Positions 1-8,076 of a stretch of DNA of 64,000 bases are shown piece by piece. The translations under genes and the position numbers were made by a program. The notes under the pieces are model-generated. The model had not been told where the DNA came from. It made no database searches and was given only the letters and a program-made list of their open reading frames with translations. The stretch lies in assembly GCA_029945945.1 (NCBI GenBank), contig JAQSDM010000012.1, positions 310,001 to 374,000 of the forward strand. The letters run 5' to 3'. Position 1 is the stretch's first letter. Each line of letters opens with the position of its first letter. This DNA comes from Algoriphagus sp. GTDB lineage: Bacteria > Bacteroidota > Bacteroidia > Cytophagales > Cyclobacteriaceae.

Positions 1-822
1 AAAAGAGGATTATTATTGATTGGAACGGGTGAAAATTACACTTATCCCCCTACCAATACGAGTGACGCGATTCAGGCACTGGACCTGAAAACAGGAAAAT
101 TAAAATGGAATTGGCAGGCAACTAAAAATGATACCTGGAATCTGGCTTGTCCTGGAAATCCGAATTGCCCAACTCCAACCGGACCTGATGTAGATTTTGG
201 TATGTCGCCAATCTTAGTCTATGACAAAGTCAACAAAAGAGACATCCTCGTGGTGGGACAGAAATCGGGTGTAGTCCATGCGCTACTTCCTGAAACTGGA
301 AAAGTAATCTGGCAAACCCGAATCGGAAAAGGCGGAGCACTCGGAGGCATTCACTGGGGAATGGCAACAGATGGGGACTTTGTGTATGCCGCCAACGCGG
401 ACAATGTTAATGGACTGGATCCAAGTGATTCAACCCTCGTGCCTACCCCTGGAATTTATGCACTCAATTTGCAAACGGGCAAGAAAGTATGGAGCGTTTC
501 CCCTCCACCCTGTGATCCAGCTTCCCGTGAAAACTGTCAGCAATCCAACTCTGCTGCACCGACGGTAATTCCTGGTATCGTCTTCGAAGGAGACCTCAAT
601 GGATTTGTTCGTGCTTATGCGACTCAAGACGGATCAGTCTTATGGGAATTTGATACCGTGAGAGAATATGATACGGCAAATGGACAAAAAGGAAAAGGAG
701 GATCAATTGATGGACCTTCTCCTGTAGTGGCAGATGGGATGCTGTACGTTAATTCCGGCTATGGGATGTTTGGAGAAATGCCCGGGAATGTTTTGCTGGC
801 TTTCAAAGTGAAAAGTGAATGA
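1..822 (+). CDS. PQQ-type beta-propeller dehydrogenase, 3' part (partial)
   Basis: The reading frame is open from the first base, so this is the C-terminal part of a longer gene; no start is visible. The protein shows quinoprotein propeller repeats of the type ALDLKTGKLKW, HALLPETGKVIW, ALNLQTGKKVW and AYATQDGSVLWEF, each ending in a Trp blade motif. The GTGENYTYPPTNTSDA start and the Cys pair in WNLACPGNPNCP resemble polyvinyl-alcohol-dehydrogenase-like quinoproteins rather than BamB. By family it should be a periplasmic PQQ-dependent alcohol or sugar dehydrogenase; the substrate cannot be told. The stop overlaps the longest version of the next frame by 8 bp, but the likely start of that gene lies 47 bp downstream. 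Confidence 0.75.
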   Translation, partial: KRGLLLIGTGENYTYPPTNTSDAIQALDLKTGKLKWNWQATKNDTWNLACPGNPNCPTPTGPDVDFGMSPILVYDKVNKRDILVVGQKSGVVHALLPETGKVIWQTRIGKGGALGGIHWGMATDGDFVYAANADNVNGLDPSDSTLVPTPGIYALNLQTGKKVWSVSPPPCDPASRENCQQSNSAAPTVIPGIVFEGDLNGFVRAYATQDGSVLWEFDTVREYDTANGQKGKGGSIDGPSPVVADGMLYVNSGYGMFGEMPGNVLLAFKVKSE

Positions 823-868
823 TTGGAACAGCCTTACTCCTCAGCTATCTTTCCCAAAAAACCAGCCT

Positions 869-2362
869 ATGACATCCAAATTCCTTACCTGTCTATGTTG
901 CTTTCTCGTGTGCTTTCAGTTAAAACAAAGTACGCTGGCACAATCCAACATTCAATATGACATCGTCTTGGCCGGTGGCCGGGTGATAGATCCGGAAACC
1001 AAATTGGATGCCATCCGGAATGTGGGTATCATTCAGAATCGGATCGCCCAGATCAGTTCGGATCCCTTGCAGGGAAAAGAAATCATCGATGTGAGCGGTA
1101 TGGTGGTGGCACCGGGATTTATTGACCTGCATGTCCATGGTCGCAGTAATGTGGAGCAGGAATACCAATTGCACGATGGAGTTACCACGGCACTGGACTT
1201 GGAGTGGGGAGTTGAAAATCTTGGCATGTGGTACGAATCCCGCAAATCAAAGGCATTGATCCACTATGGCGCCAGTGTCAATTGGCCCTTTGAGCGATTT
1301 AAGTCCATGGAGAAATATCAGAAAGCAGTTCAGGAGGCAAATGAGCAAGCAGTAACCTGGGAATCCACCCTATCAAAGATTGATTCACTCTTTCCACTTT
1401 CCTTTACTCAGCAACTGAGTCCAAAAGAAGAAGAAAGAACCCATCAGAACATCAAATCTTCTCTGGAAGACGGAGGTTTGGGAATAGGCGTTCCCATCGG
1501 ATACCTCCCCCAAACTAAGCCGGGAGAAATGTATCGGGTCTTTGAACTAGCGGCGGAATTGGATGCCTTAGTCTATACACATGTTCGCGTACCGAATTAC
1601 ATTTCAGTCCAGGAAGTAATCGCCGATGCCACAATTACCGGAGCTCCCTTGCACATCGTCCATATCAATAGCGTGTCTCTGGATCAAATAGACTTGGCTG
1701 TGGAAATGGTCCAAACAGCCCAGGCAAAAGGATTTGATATCAGCACGGAATTGTATCCTTATACAGCGGCATCCACGGGTATCCAAAGTGCTATTTTTGA
1801 TGAAGGCTGGCAGGAAAGGCTAAATATTTCCTATTGGGATTTGCAATGGGTCGCCACAGGGGAAAGGCTGACCAAAGAGACATTTGAAGCCTACCAAAAA
1901 ACGGGAGGCAGTCTGATAATACATCTCATGAAGCCCGAATGGATCAAAATCGGTATCGCAGCCCCTGGAGTGATGATCGCATCTGATGGTTCGCCCTACT
2001 CTAAACTTGCCCATCCGCGTACCGCCGGGACTTTCTCCAAAGTATTGGGTCAATATGTAAGAGAAGAAAAAGTAATAGACCTGCCTACAGCTATCGCAAA
2101 AATGACCCTCCTTCCCGCCAAACGCCTGGAAAACTTATCCCCCATGATGCGCTTCAAGGGAAGAATCCAGGTTGGCGCAGATGCTGACATCACTATCTTT
2201 AATCCAGCTACGGTCATTGACAAAGCTACTTTTGAAGAAGGTTTAGCTTTTTCTGAAGGGATAGAATATGTGATGGTCAACGGGACTTTTGTCCTAAGAA
2301 ATGGCGAGACGGTACTAAATGTTTTTCCGGGAAATCCTGTTTATGGGAAGTTTAAAAAATAA
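869..2362 (+). CDS. Exported amidohydrolase, N-acyl-D-amino-acid deacylase-like
   Basis: The frame is open from an ATG at 815, but the ATG at 869 is preferred because it begins directly with a signal peptide (MTSKFLTCLCCFLVCF, cleavage near TLAQS). The mature protein starts with the amidohydrolase opening IVLAGGRVIDPETK and carries the metal-binding HxH in FIDLHVHGRS. It ends with the typical closing beta-sandwich (GRIQVGADADITIFNP, then EYVMVNGTFVLRNGE). ASDGSPYSKLAHPRTAGTF is the segment shared with D-aminoacylases. The family hydrolyses N-acyl-D-amino acids or related amides with one or two metals. Periplasmic location is inferred from the signal peptide. It lies 5 bp upstream of a serine hydrolase and probably shares its transcript. 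Substrate unknown. Confidence 0.8.
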   Translation: MTSKFLTCLCCFLVCFQLKQSTLAQSNIQYDIVLAGGRVIDPETKLDAIRNVGIIQNRIAQISSDPLQGKEIIDVSGMVVAPGFIDLHVHGRSNVEQEYQLHDGVTTALDLEWGVENLGMWYESRKSKALIHYGASVNWPFERFKSMEKYQKAVQEANEQAVTWESTLSKIDSLFPLSFTQQLSPKEEERTHQNIKSSLEDGGLGIGVPIGYLPQTKPGEMYRVFELAAELDALVYTHVRVPNYISVQEVIADATITGAPLHIVHINSVSLDQIDLAVEMVQTAQAKGFDISTELYPYTAASTGIQSAIFDEGWQERLNISYWDLQWVATGERLTKETFEAYQKTGGSLIIHLMKPEWIKIGIAAPGVMIASDGSPYSKLAHPRTAGTFSKVLGQYVREEKVIDLPTAIAKMTLLPAKRLENLSPMMRFKGRIQVGADADITIFNPATVIDKATFEEGLAFSEGIEYVMVNGTFVLRNGETVLNVFPGNPVYGKFKK

Positions 2363-2367
2363 GATCT

Positions 2368-3723
2368 ATGAAACGAATAATTCTTTTCCTTACATCTCTG
2401 TCGATCCTTGCTGCAAGCTGCGACACCAAAAATGCAGGCTCTAATCCAACGGTTTTAGAAGTTTACACAGACTCACTTTTTCAAGCCAGTCTGGATAGTG
2501 CTCAGATTGCCGGAGGAGCCATTTTAGTGTTTCAAAAAGGGGAAATGCTGCTAAAAAAATCCTACGGTTTCGCCAGCCTGGAACTAGCGGCCCCAATGCC
2601 TGAAGAGGGTCAATTTGAAATTGGATCGGTGACAAAGCAATTCACAGCCGCGGCTATCTTGAAGTTGGTGGAAGCCGGAAAACTTTCCTTGGAGGATGAT
2701 TTCACAGATTACCTGGACTTTGATACCAAAGGGAGAAAAGTCACGATCAATAATTTACTTAACCATACATCCGGAATTGCCAGCTATACGGAAATTCCGG
2801 AGTTCTGGGAATTATCCATTACGGATTATCCAAGAGATACCTTGGTGAGAATGGTGGAAGGAAAAGAATTTTTATTTGAACCAAACGAGGCTTTAATCTA
2901 TAATAACTCTGGCTATTTTTTTCTTGGCTTAATTATCGAAAAAGTAACAGGGCAAGGTTATGAAGAATACTTAAAGCAAACGTTTTTTGAACCTTTAGGA
3001 ATGAACAATACCAGCTACTGTTCCAATACCAAAGTGATAACTAATAAAGTGTATGGCTACGACTATACTCCAGAGGGTCTTCAGCAGAAAGATTACTTAA
3101 ATCACAACTGGCCCTACGCTGCAGGTTCGCTTTGTAGCACCACCAAAGATCTGCTTACCTGGATGAGCGCCATGCATACGGGGAAGGTATTACCGGAAGC
3201 CCTTTATCAATCCCTGATTACTCCCGACCAATTAAATGATGGCAGTCAATTGCGATATGCGAAAGGGCTATCGAATTTCTCAAACTTTGGAAATCATGAA
3301 ATAGCACACGGAGGCGGAATTAATGGCTTCTTGTCTGAAACAAGGTATTTTCCAGAGGAAGACCTGTATATTATTTGTTTGGTTAATACCACAGGACCTA
3401 GAGGAGGTGGTTTTTTTGCTGACGAAATCACTTGGAAACTATTGGAGAAACAAGAAAATAAAGGCGTGGATTTAGATATTGACACGAAAGACTTAGCAGG
3501 CACATATACCGGAGCTGTCCGAGGGTATTCACAATCTTTGGCTGTGAATTCGATCCCGAATGGTTTAACCATCCAAGAGGAAGGAGAGGATAAACTTGAT
3601 ACCTTAAAAACCTATGTAGGGAATAATTCCTGGATGATGGGAAATACCAAAGTAACCATTCAAAATAATGAGTATCGAATCGATCAACCCTCTGCTTACT
3701 ATATTCTCAAGAAACAAGAGTAG
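2368..3723 (+). CDS. Class C beta-lactamase-family serine hydrolase, lipoprotein
   Basis: The signal peptide ends in a lipobox (ILAASC), so a lipoprotein is predicted. The penicillin-binding/esterase fold is shown by SxxK in GSVTKQF (catalytic Ser and Lys), the Tyr motif YNNSGYF, and HGGGINGF in place of KTG. The C-terminal 80 residues form a small beta domain common in Bacteroidota members of this family. Such proteins are peptidases, D-aminopeptidases or esterases; most are not true beta-lactamases. It follows the D-aminoacylase-like gene by 5 bp, which suggests joint processing of D-amino-acid or peptidoglycan-derived material (inference). A hairpin terminator follows. Confidence 0.85.
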   Translation: MKRIILFLTSLSILAASCDTKNAGSNPTVLEVYTDSLFQASLDSAQIAGGAILVFQKGEMLLKKSYGFASLELAAPMPEEGQFEIGSVTKQFTAAAILKLVEAGKLSLEDDFTDYLDFDTKGRKVTINNLLNHTSGIASYTEIPEFWELSITDYPRDTLVRMVEGKEFLFEPNEALIYNNSGYFFLGLIIEKVTGQGYEEYLKQTFFEPLGMNNTSYCSNTKVITNKVYGYDYTPEGLQQKDYLNHNWPYAAGSLCSTTKDLLTWMSAMHTGKVLPEALYQSLITPDQLNDGSQLRYAKGLSNFSNFGNHEIAHGGGINGFLSETRYFPEEDLYIICLVNTTGPRGGGFFADEITWKLLEKQENKGVDLDIDTKDLAGTYTGAVRGYSQSLAVNSIPNGLTIQEEGEDKLDTLKTYVGNNSWMMGNTKVTIQNNEYRIDQPSAYYILKKQE

Positions 3724-3764
3724 CTAACTATTGCAAGCCGATAAAGCCTTTGCCTTAAAACCCA

Positions 3765-3800
3765 AAAAACCAGCGCCGAGTCTGATCAGTGCTGGTTTTT
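3765..3800 (+). terminator. Intrinsic terminator
   Basis: Inverted arms AAAAACCAGC (3765-3774) and GCTGGTTTTT (3791-3800) form a stem, extended inward by a G-T and a C-G pair, that ends in a T run. It lies 42 bp after the stop of the serine hydrolase. Confidence 0.75.
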
Positions 3801-3895
3801 GCATTATTGAACCGCTTCCATGACTTTTTTCAAAACCGAATTCTAATTTCTATTTCACTTTTTACCTAAATTCAATTTTCAGCCCACTTCCCTTT

Positions 3896-4942
3896 ATGAA
3901 AAAAATTATCCTAAGTCTGCTCTTTATTCTTGCTTTGATCGGCGGGTTTGTGCTTTACGTCTTTTCCTCCACCGGTTATTTCCGGGAGATTGAGTCGAGT
4001 AATACCTTTGGTCCGGTTTACCAGACTATTGCTTTGCCGGGAATAGAGGATATGGCTTTAGCCCGTGCAGATAGCTTGCTGATTCTTTCGGTTGATGATC
4101 GCGCTGCAAGAAGAGACGGGAAAGAAGGTCTTCGAGGACTTTATCTGGTAGACTTGCGGGATGAAAATTTTACTCCAGTTTCTCTTACTGACGAAATTGA
4201 TTTTCCATTTTTCCCGCACGGAATCAGCATTTATCAATTGGATTCTGCGAAATATGGATTGATGGCGATCAATCACGTAAATGGCAAACATACCGTGGAA
4301 TCCTTCCTTTTGGAAGGAAATAAACTCACTCATCTCAAAACTATCAAAGGCACGAATCTTATCAGTCCAAACGATTTGGTCATGGTGAGTCCTGATGCCT
4401 TTTATTATTCAAATGATCATGGGAACATTTCCGGATTCGGAGTTTTCGCAGAAAACTATCTGGGAGTGAAGGCTTCAAATGTGGGTTATTTCGACGGAAA
4501 TTCCTTCCGAATTGTGGCTGAGAATATTGGATACGCAAATGGAATACAGTATGACTTTGAGAGAAATCTGCTTTATGTTGCCTCGTCACGTGGATTTCTG
4601 ATTCGGGTATTTGAAGTGGTGCCAACGGGCGATTTAACGCTAATTGAAGACATCAAAGTCGGAACAGGTGCAGACAATATCGAATTGGATGAGTCTGGAA
4701 AGCTTTGGATTGGGTGCCATCCTAACCTGATGACATTTGCAGGGTATGCCGCCGGCAAAAAAGAAATAGCTCCTTCGGAAGTAATTACAATCGATTATCA
4801 ACAAGGAGGGGTTGGCAAAACTGAATCCATCTGGACGGACCGCGGAGAAAACATGTCGGCTTCATCTGTAGCCGTTCCCTTTGGAAATTACCTTTTCATC
4901 GGCAATGTGATGGATCAAAAAATGCTTGTATTAAAAAAATAA
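3896..4942 (+). CDS. Paraoxonase/arylesterase-like six-bladed propeller (putative lactonase)
   Basis: 348 residues with an N-terminal membrane anchor or signal (residues 4-23). The paraoxonase calcium and active-site residues can be matched one by one: E51-D52 (PON1 E53-D54), H109 in FPHGIS (H115), N159 in SPNDL (N168), N215 in ANGIQYD (N224), D260-N261 in ADNIEL (D269-N270), then the family signature WIGCHPN. PON-family enzymes hydrolyse lactones and aryl esters with Ca2+. Lactonase activity, perhaps on acyl-homoserine lactones or sugar lactones, is inferred. The gene stands alone between terminators. SMP-30 is the related alternative, but the GCHPN motif favours PON. Confidence 0.8.
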   Translation: MKKIILSLLFILALIGGFVLYVFSSTGYFREIESSNTFGPVYQTIALPGIEDMALARADSLLILSVDDRAARRDGKEGLRGLYLVDLRDENFTPVSLTDEIDFPFFPHGISIYQLDSAKYGLMAINHVNGKHTVESFLLEGNKLTHLKTIKGTNLISPNDLVMVSPDAFYYSNDHGNISGFGVFAENYLGVKASNVGYFDGNSFRIVAENIGYANGIQYDFERNLLYVASSRGFLIRVFEVVPTGDLTLIEDIKVGTGADNIELDESGKLWIGCHPNLMTFAGYAAGKKEIAPSEVITIDYQQGGVGKTESIWTDRGENMSASSVAVPFGNYLFIGNVMDQKMLVLKK

Positions 4943-4978
4943 AGGGCCAAATCCTGAAGACTTGGCCCTAATTTTTTA
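4943..4978. terminator. Bidirectional intrinsic terminator
   Basis: Arms AGGGCCAA (4943-4950) and TTGGCCCT (4962-4969) are perfect complements, with a T run on the plus side and A-rich sequence on the other. It separates the convergent paraoxonase-like gene and the small membrane-protein gene. Confidence 0.8.
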
Positions 4979-5203
4979 TCCGACTTTCTTGCCGTTATTT
5001 TTCAAAATAGCAACCAGAATCAGGATGAATACTGCAGCTCCGGCAGCTACAAGAAGCCAGGTTTGCTCGTACCAAACAGGTTCCGGACTCAAATCAATTT
5101 CGATGTCAAGACCTTTGTCCTGAGCGAATGCTCCTTGGACTAATAACATTGCCATTAGAAATAATGGTAATATGTTGGCAATCAATTTATATGGCTTCTT
5201 CAT
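4976..5203 (-). CDS. Small exported membrane protein, unknown
   Basis: 75 residues: a signal peptide (residues 1-27, ending GAFAQ), a short acidic segment (DIEIDLSPEP), then WYEQTWLLVAAGAAVFILIL as a single C-terminal membrane helix with a Lys-rich tail (KNNGKK). I do not recognise a family. It lies 18 bp downstream of a beta-barrel protein gene on the same strand and is probably cotranscribed. A small inner-membrane protein with a periplasmic N-terminus is predicted. Confidence 0.6.
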   Translation of the reverse strand: MKKPYKLIANILPLFLMAMLLVQGAFAQDKGLDIEIDLSPEPVWYEQTWLLVAAGAAVFILILVAILKNNGKKVG

Positions 5204-5221
5204 AGCTGAGTGAGTTTTTAA

Positions 5222-5770
5222 TTATTTAAATCTGATGTTGTAAGTCATTGCAAGACCGATGCTCTGGATATCGATGGTGGTCTCTGGTCTGAAAACATGA
5301 TTGTAGTAAGCAAAAATATTCCAGCTGTAGTTATGATATCCCAATTGAGGTCTTACATAAGCTCCACCTTTGTTTTCTGATTCAACACCAGTAAGAAATG
5401 TGTAACCCAAATCTGTTCCTACGAACAAACCTTCTGATTGTGGATAATATCTGAACATTAAACCTAAAGGAATAGCGCCAAATCCATCGTTCAATCCCTG
5501 ATATGAAGGAGCTTCTGATTTTTTGAAATAGTTTGAATAACCAGTAGCAATACCAAATCCGAAATTGTCTGTTCTCATCAATTGAGCAGCAAGGTCAAGT
5601 CCGAAGATAAAAGAAGAGTAATCAGCCGTAGGTCCTGCAGGTGCTCCAATAAGCAATCCAGCTTTCAACCAAGAATTTTTCTCGTTGATGTCTTCTAAAC
5701 CACGTTCGGTTTGAGCAAAAGTGGCGATGCTACAAAGTAACAATGCGAGAGTAAAGTAAATTTTTTTCAT
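5222..5770 (-). CDS. Outer-membrane beta-barrel protein, unknown
   Basis: 182 residues with a clear signal peptide (MKKIYFTLALLLCSIATFAQ). The mature part consists of alternating aromatic/Gly strands and ends with an aromatic barrel-closing strand (SIGLAMTYNIRFK), as in small outer-membrane proteins of Bacteroidota. It is probably the first gene of a two-gene unit with the small membrane protein that follows by 18 bp. No substrate or partner can be deduced. Confidence 0.65.
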   Translation of the reverse strand: MKKIYFTLALLLCSIATFAQTERGLEDINEKNSWLKAGLLIGAPAGPTADYSSFIFGLDLAAQLMRTDNFGFGIATGYSNYFKKSEAPSYQGLNDGFGAIPLGLMFRYYPQSEGLFVGTDLGYTFLTGVESENKGGAYVRPQLGYHNYSWNIFAYYNHVFRPETTIDIQSIGLAMTYNIRFK

Positions 5771-5972
5771 GTTTTCTTATTTTGATATCCATACCCAAAG
5801 GCAGTGCCTTATTGGTTAAAAAACCATAAATCAGGTATAATACGCTGAATTTTATATCATTACGGGCTTTAGGAGTGAACTCTATTTTGTAAGCTGGCGA
5901 GATTCCCTTTCAAAAAAAGCAGCTTTTACCCTCAACTTGGGGAAGTTTCTACGCTAAAAAATTAAATATCCT

Positions 5973-6833
5973 CTATTTCCTGAATTCTCTTGGAGTCACT
6001 CCCAAAATAGACTTGAATGCCCGGTTGAAATAAGAAAGGTTCTCAAATCCAACCCGGAAAGCGATCGTGGAGATACTCAAATCAGTCTCCAGAAGAAGTT
6101 TTTGGGCTTCATTGATCCGGAGTTGCTGGAGATATTGAGTAAACGTCTTACGGGTTCTCAGTTTAAAAAATCTGCAAAATGCCTCCTTGCTCATATTCGC
6201 TTTATCTGATGCTTCCTGAAGTGAAATCGGCCGATTTCGTTCTTTAAGCAGAAATTGGATGACCTGATCCATCCGGTTTCCATCCCGCTCCGAAAGAGAA
6301 AGATTGATGGGGTTTTGATTCAAAGTCTGAAGTTCGGCAGAATCATTTTGGACCAAAGCCAACAATTGAAAGGCCATTTGGAGGCGATTCAAACCAGAAC
6401 TCTGACCAAAGTCTTCGAAAATCCGGACTACTTTTTCCCGGCTTTCCCCCAAAACCTGGAAGCAAGTTCCGGTTCGATCATGGAATTTTTTCAAATCCTG
6501 CAAATCCTCAATCTGTTCCAGAGCCTGACCCAAAGCCTGAAAATCAAAAAATACAGTCTTTCCGAAGGAACTTAAATCCGGCTTTCCTTCGAAGTATTCC
6601 GGGTCACTTCGAAACACATGCGGAACATTCTCCCCTACCAAAAAAACATCCCCTGCCTGAAATCTCCCGACATAATCCCCGCTGAGAAACTGTCCTTTCC
6701 CCTCCGCGATCATCGTCAACTGCCATTGAGGATGCTGATGGAGTTTGTCATAAAAATGGTTTCCCCGATCTTCCTGATATCGCACAAATTCTTTTTGTGA
6801 CTTTGGAATCTGGAATGAAATAACTTTTGCCAT
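5973..6833 (-). CDS. AraC-family transcriptional regulator
   Basis: 286 residues. The N-terminal ~110 residues form a cupin sensor domain (HQHPQWQLTMIAEGKGQFLSG is interrupted here as HQHPQW and EGKGQFL; then GENVPHVFRS). The C-terminal ~95 residues form the double helix-turn-helix (ISLQEASDKANMSKEAFCR, then IAFRVGFENLSYFNRAFK). It is divergent from the hydroxyproline operon, with 246 bp between the start codons, so it is the likely activator of that operon, sensing hydroxyproline or an intermediate (inference from position). Confidence 0.85.
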   Translation of the reverse strand: MAKVISFQIPKSQKEFVRYQEDRGNHFYDKLHQHPQWQLTMIAEGKGQFLSGDYVGRFQAGDVFLVGENVPHVFRSDPEYFEGKPDLSSFGKTVFFDFQALGQALEQIEDLQDLKKFHDRTGTCFQVLGESREKVVRIFEDFGQSSGLNRLQMAFQLLALVQNDSAELQTLNQNPINLSLSERDGNRMDQVIQFLLKERNRPISLQEASDKANMSKEAFCRFFKLRTRKTFTQYLQQLRINEAQKLLLETDLSISTIAFRVGFENLSYFNRAFKSILGVTPREFRK

Positions 6834-7024
6834 GCCTAAAAATAATAGCTGATTGGAGCATTACAAGTATAATGGTTTCAATTATTGTCAATATTGTATT
6901 AGTTAAAATTAATCCAGTGGGAGAAACAGACTTTTGGACAAGCTAGTTTTGAAATAAAAAAGCTATAAAATCAAGCATGACTAGAACGTCACACACTAAG
7001 ATGTTTATCAGTCCTGCGAGATTC

Positions 7025-7043
7025 TCCCGAAGAAAAATCGGGA
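7025..7043. repeat. Short REP-like inverted repeat
   Basis: Perfect arms TCCCGA (7025-7030) and TCGGGA (7038-7043) sit in the AraC/hydroxyproline intergenic region, 37 bp before the deaminase start codon. The flanks (CTCCCGA, TCGGGACAGGCT) resemble dispersed CCTGTCCCGA-type repeats that I recall from Cytophagales genomes. It could also be an mRNA leader hairpin or a regulator site. There is no T run, so it is not a terminator. Confidence 0.4.
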
Positions 7044-7079
7044 CAGGCTATCTGACAACTTAAAAACAATTATAAACAT

Positions 7080-7970
7080 ATGAATTGGAAAGGTGTATTT
7101 CCCGCGGTCACAACCAAGTTCCATGCAGATGGCAGTCTGGACATGGACTTATTTTTCAAAAACCTGGACTTCCAGCTTGCCTCGGGTGTTCACGGAATCA
7201 TCCTCGGTGGAACGCTTGGTGAAAGCAGCGCGCTGACTCAGGAAGAAAAAATCACGCTGACAAGAGACACCGTGAAATACGTGTCAGGTAAAGTTCCTGT
7301 GATACTGAATATTGCGGAAGGAGCAACTCAGGACGCACTTTTCTGGGCAAAGAAAGCTGAAGAACTTGGAGCTTCCGGTTTGATGATCCTCCCTCCGATG
7401 CGCTATGCCGCCGATGCCCGCGAAGTTGTTACTTATTTCAAAGCAGTGGCAAACAGCACTTCATTGCCGATGATGATTTATAACAATCCTGTAGATTATA
7501 AGACTTTGGTGACGTTGGACATGTTTGCTGAACTCGCAGAATGCCCGAATATTCAGGCAGTGAAAGAATCTACCCGCGATATCTCCAATGTCACGCGCAT
7601 GATCAATCGTTTTGGGGATCGATTCCAAATCCTTTGCGGAGTGGATACCCTTGCAATGGAAGAATTGCTTATGGGTGCTGTGGGTTGGGTAGCCGGATTG
7701 GTTTGTGCTTTTCCGCAGGAAACCGTGAAAATATACCACCTGATCCAGGAAGGAAAAAACGAAGAAGCGCGTGAAATCTACCGATGGTTTTTACCTTTAT
7801 TGGAACTCGATATTCATCCCAAACTCGTGCAATACATCAAGCTTGCTGAGCATCATTGCGGAATCGGAAGTGAGCACGTACGCGCACCGAGACTGACTTT
7901 GATTGGGGAAGAAAGAGCAAGAGTTGAAAAGATCATTACTGAAGGACTGAAGAAAAGGCCAGTCCTTTAA
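7080..7970 (+). CDS. DapA-family deaminase, probable pyrroline-4-hydroxy-2-carboxylate deaminase
   Basis: 296 residues, the usual length for the DHDPS/NAL superfamily. Schiff-base Lys162 lies in QAVKESTRD, Tyr134 in MIYNNP, and the GTLGESSAL pyruvate loop is at 44-52. A function in lysine synthesis is unlikely, because the neighbours are a semialdehyde dehydrogenase, a hydroxyproline epimerase and a D-amino-acid oxidase. In that context this family (LhpC/HypD) removes water and ammonia from 1-pyrroline-4-hydroxy-2-carboxylate to give 2-oxoglutarate semialdehyde. It is the first gene of the operon, divergent from the AraC regulator. The assignment rests on context more than on diagnostic residues. 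Confidence 0.75.
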   Translation: MNWKGVFPAVTTKFHADGSLDMDLFFKNLDFQLASGVHGIILGGTLGESSALTQEEKITLTRDTVKYVSGKVPVILNIAEGATQDALFWAKKAEELGASGLMILPPMRYAADAREVVTYFKAVANSTSLPMMIYNNPVDYKTLVTLDMFAELAECPNIQAVKESTRDISNVTRMINRFGDRFQILCGVDTLAMEELLMGAVGWVAGLVCAFPQETVKIYHLIQEGKNEEAREIYRWFLPLLELDIHPKLVQYIKLAEHHCGIGSEHVRAPRLTLIGEERARVEKIITEGLKKRPVL

Positions 7971-8076
7971 ATTTAGATTTTAGATATAAAATTTTTGGAA
8001 GCAGAAATTGAATACCGGGTTTAGCAACTTTGGTCCTCGAATTCTGACTTCTTTCATTTAAACCATACCCAACGCC

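Noticed and set aside
7080..7970. Lysine-biosynthetic dapA
   Set aside because: The neighbours form a hydroxyproline pathway and no other lysine genes are near.
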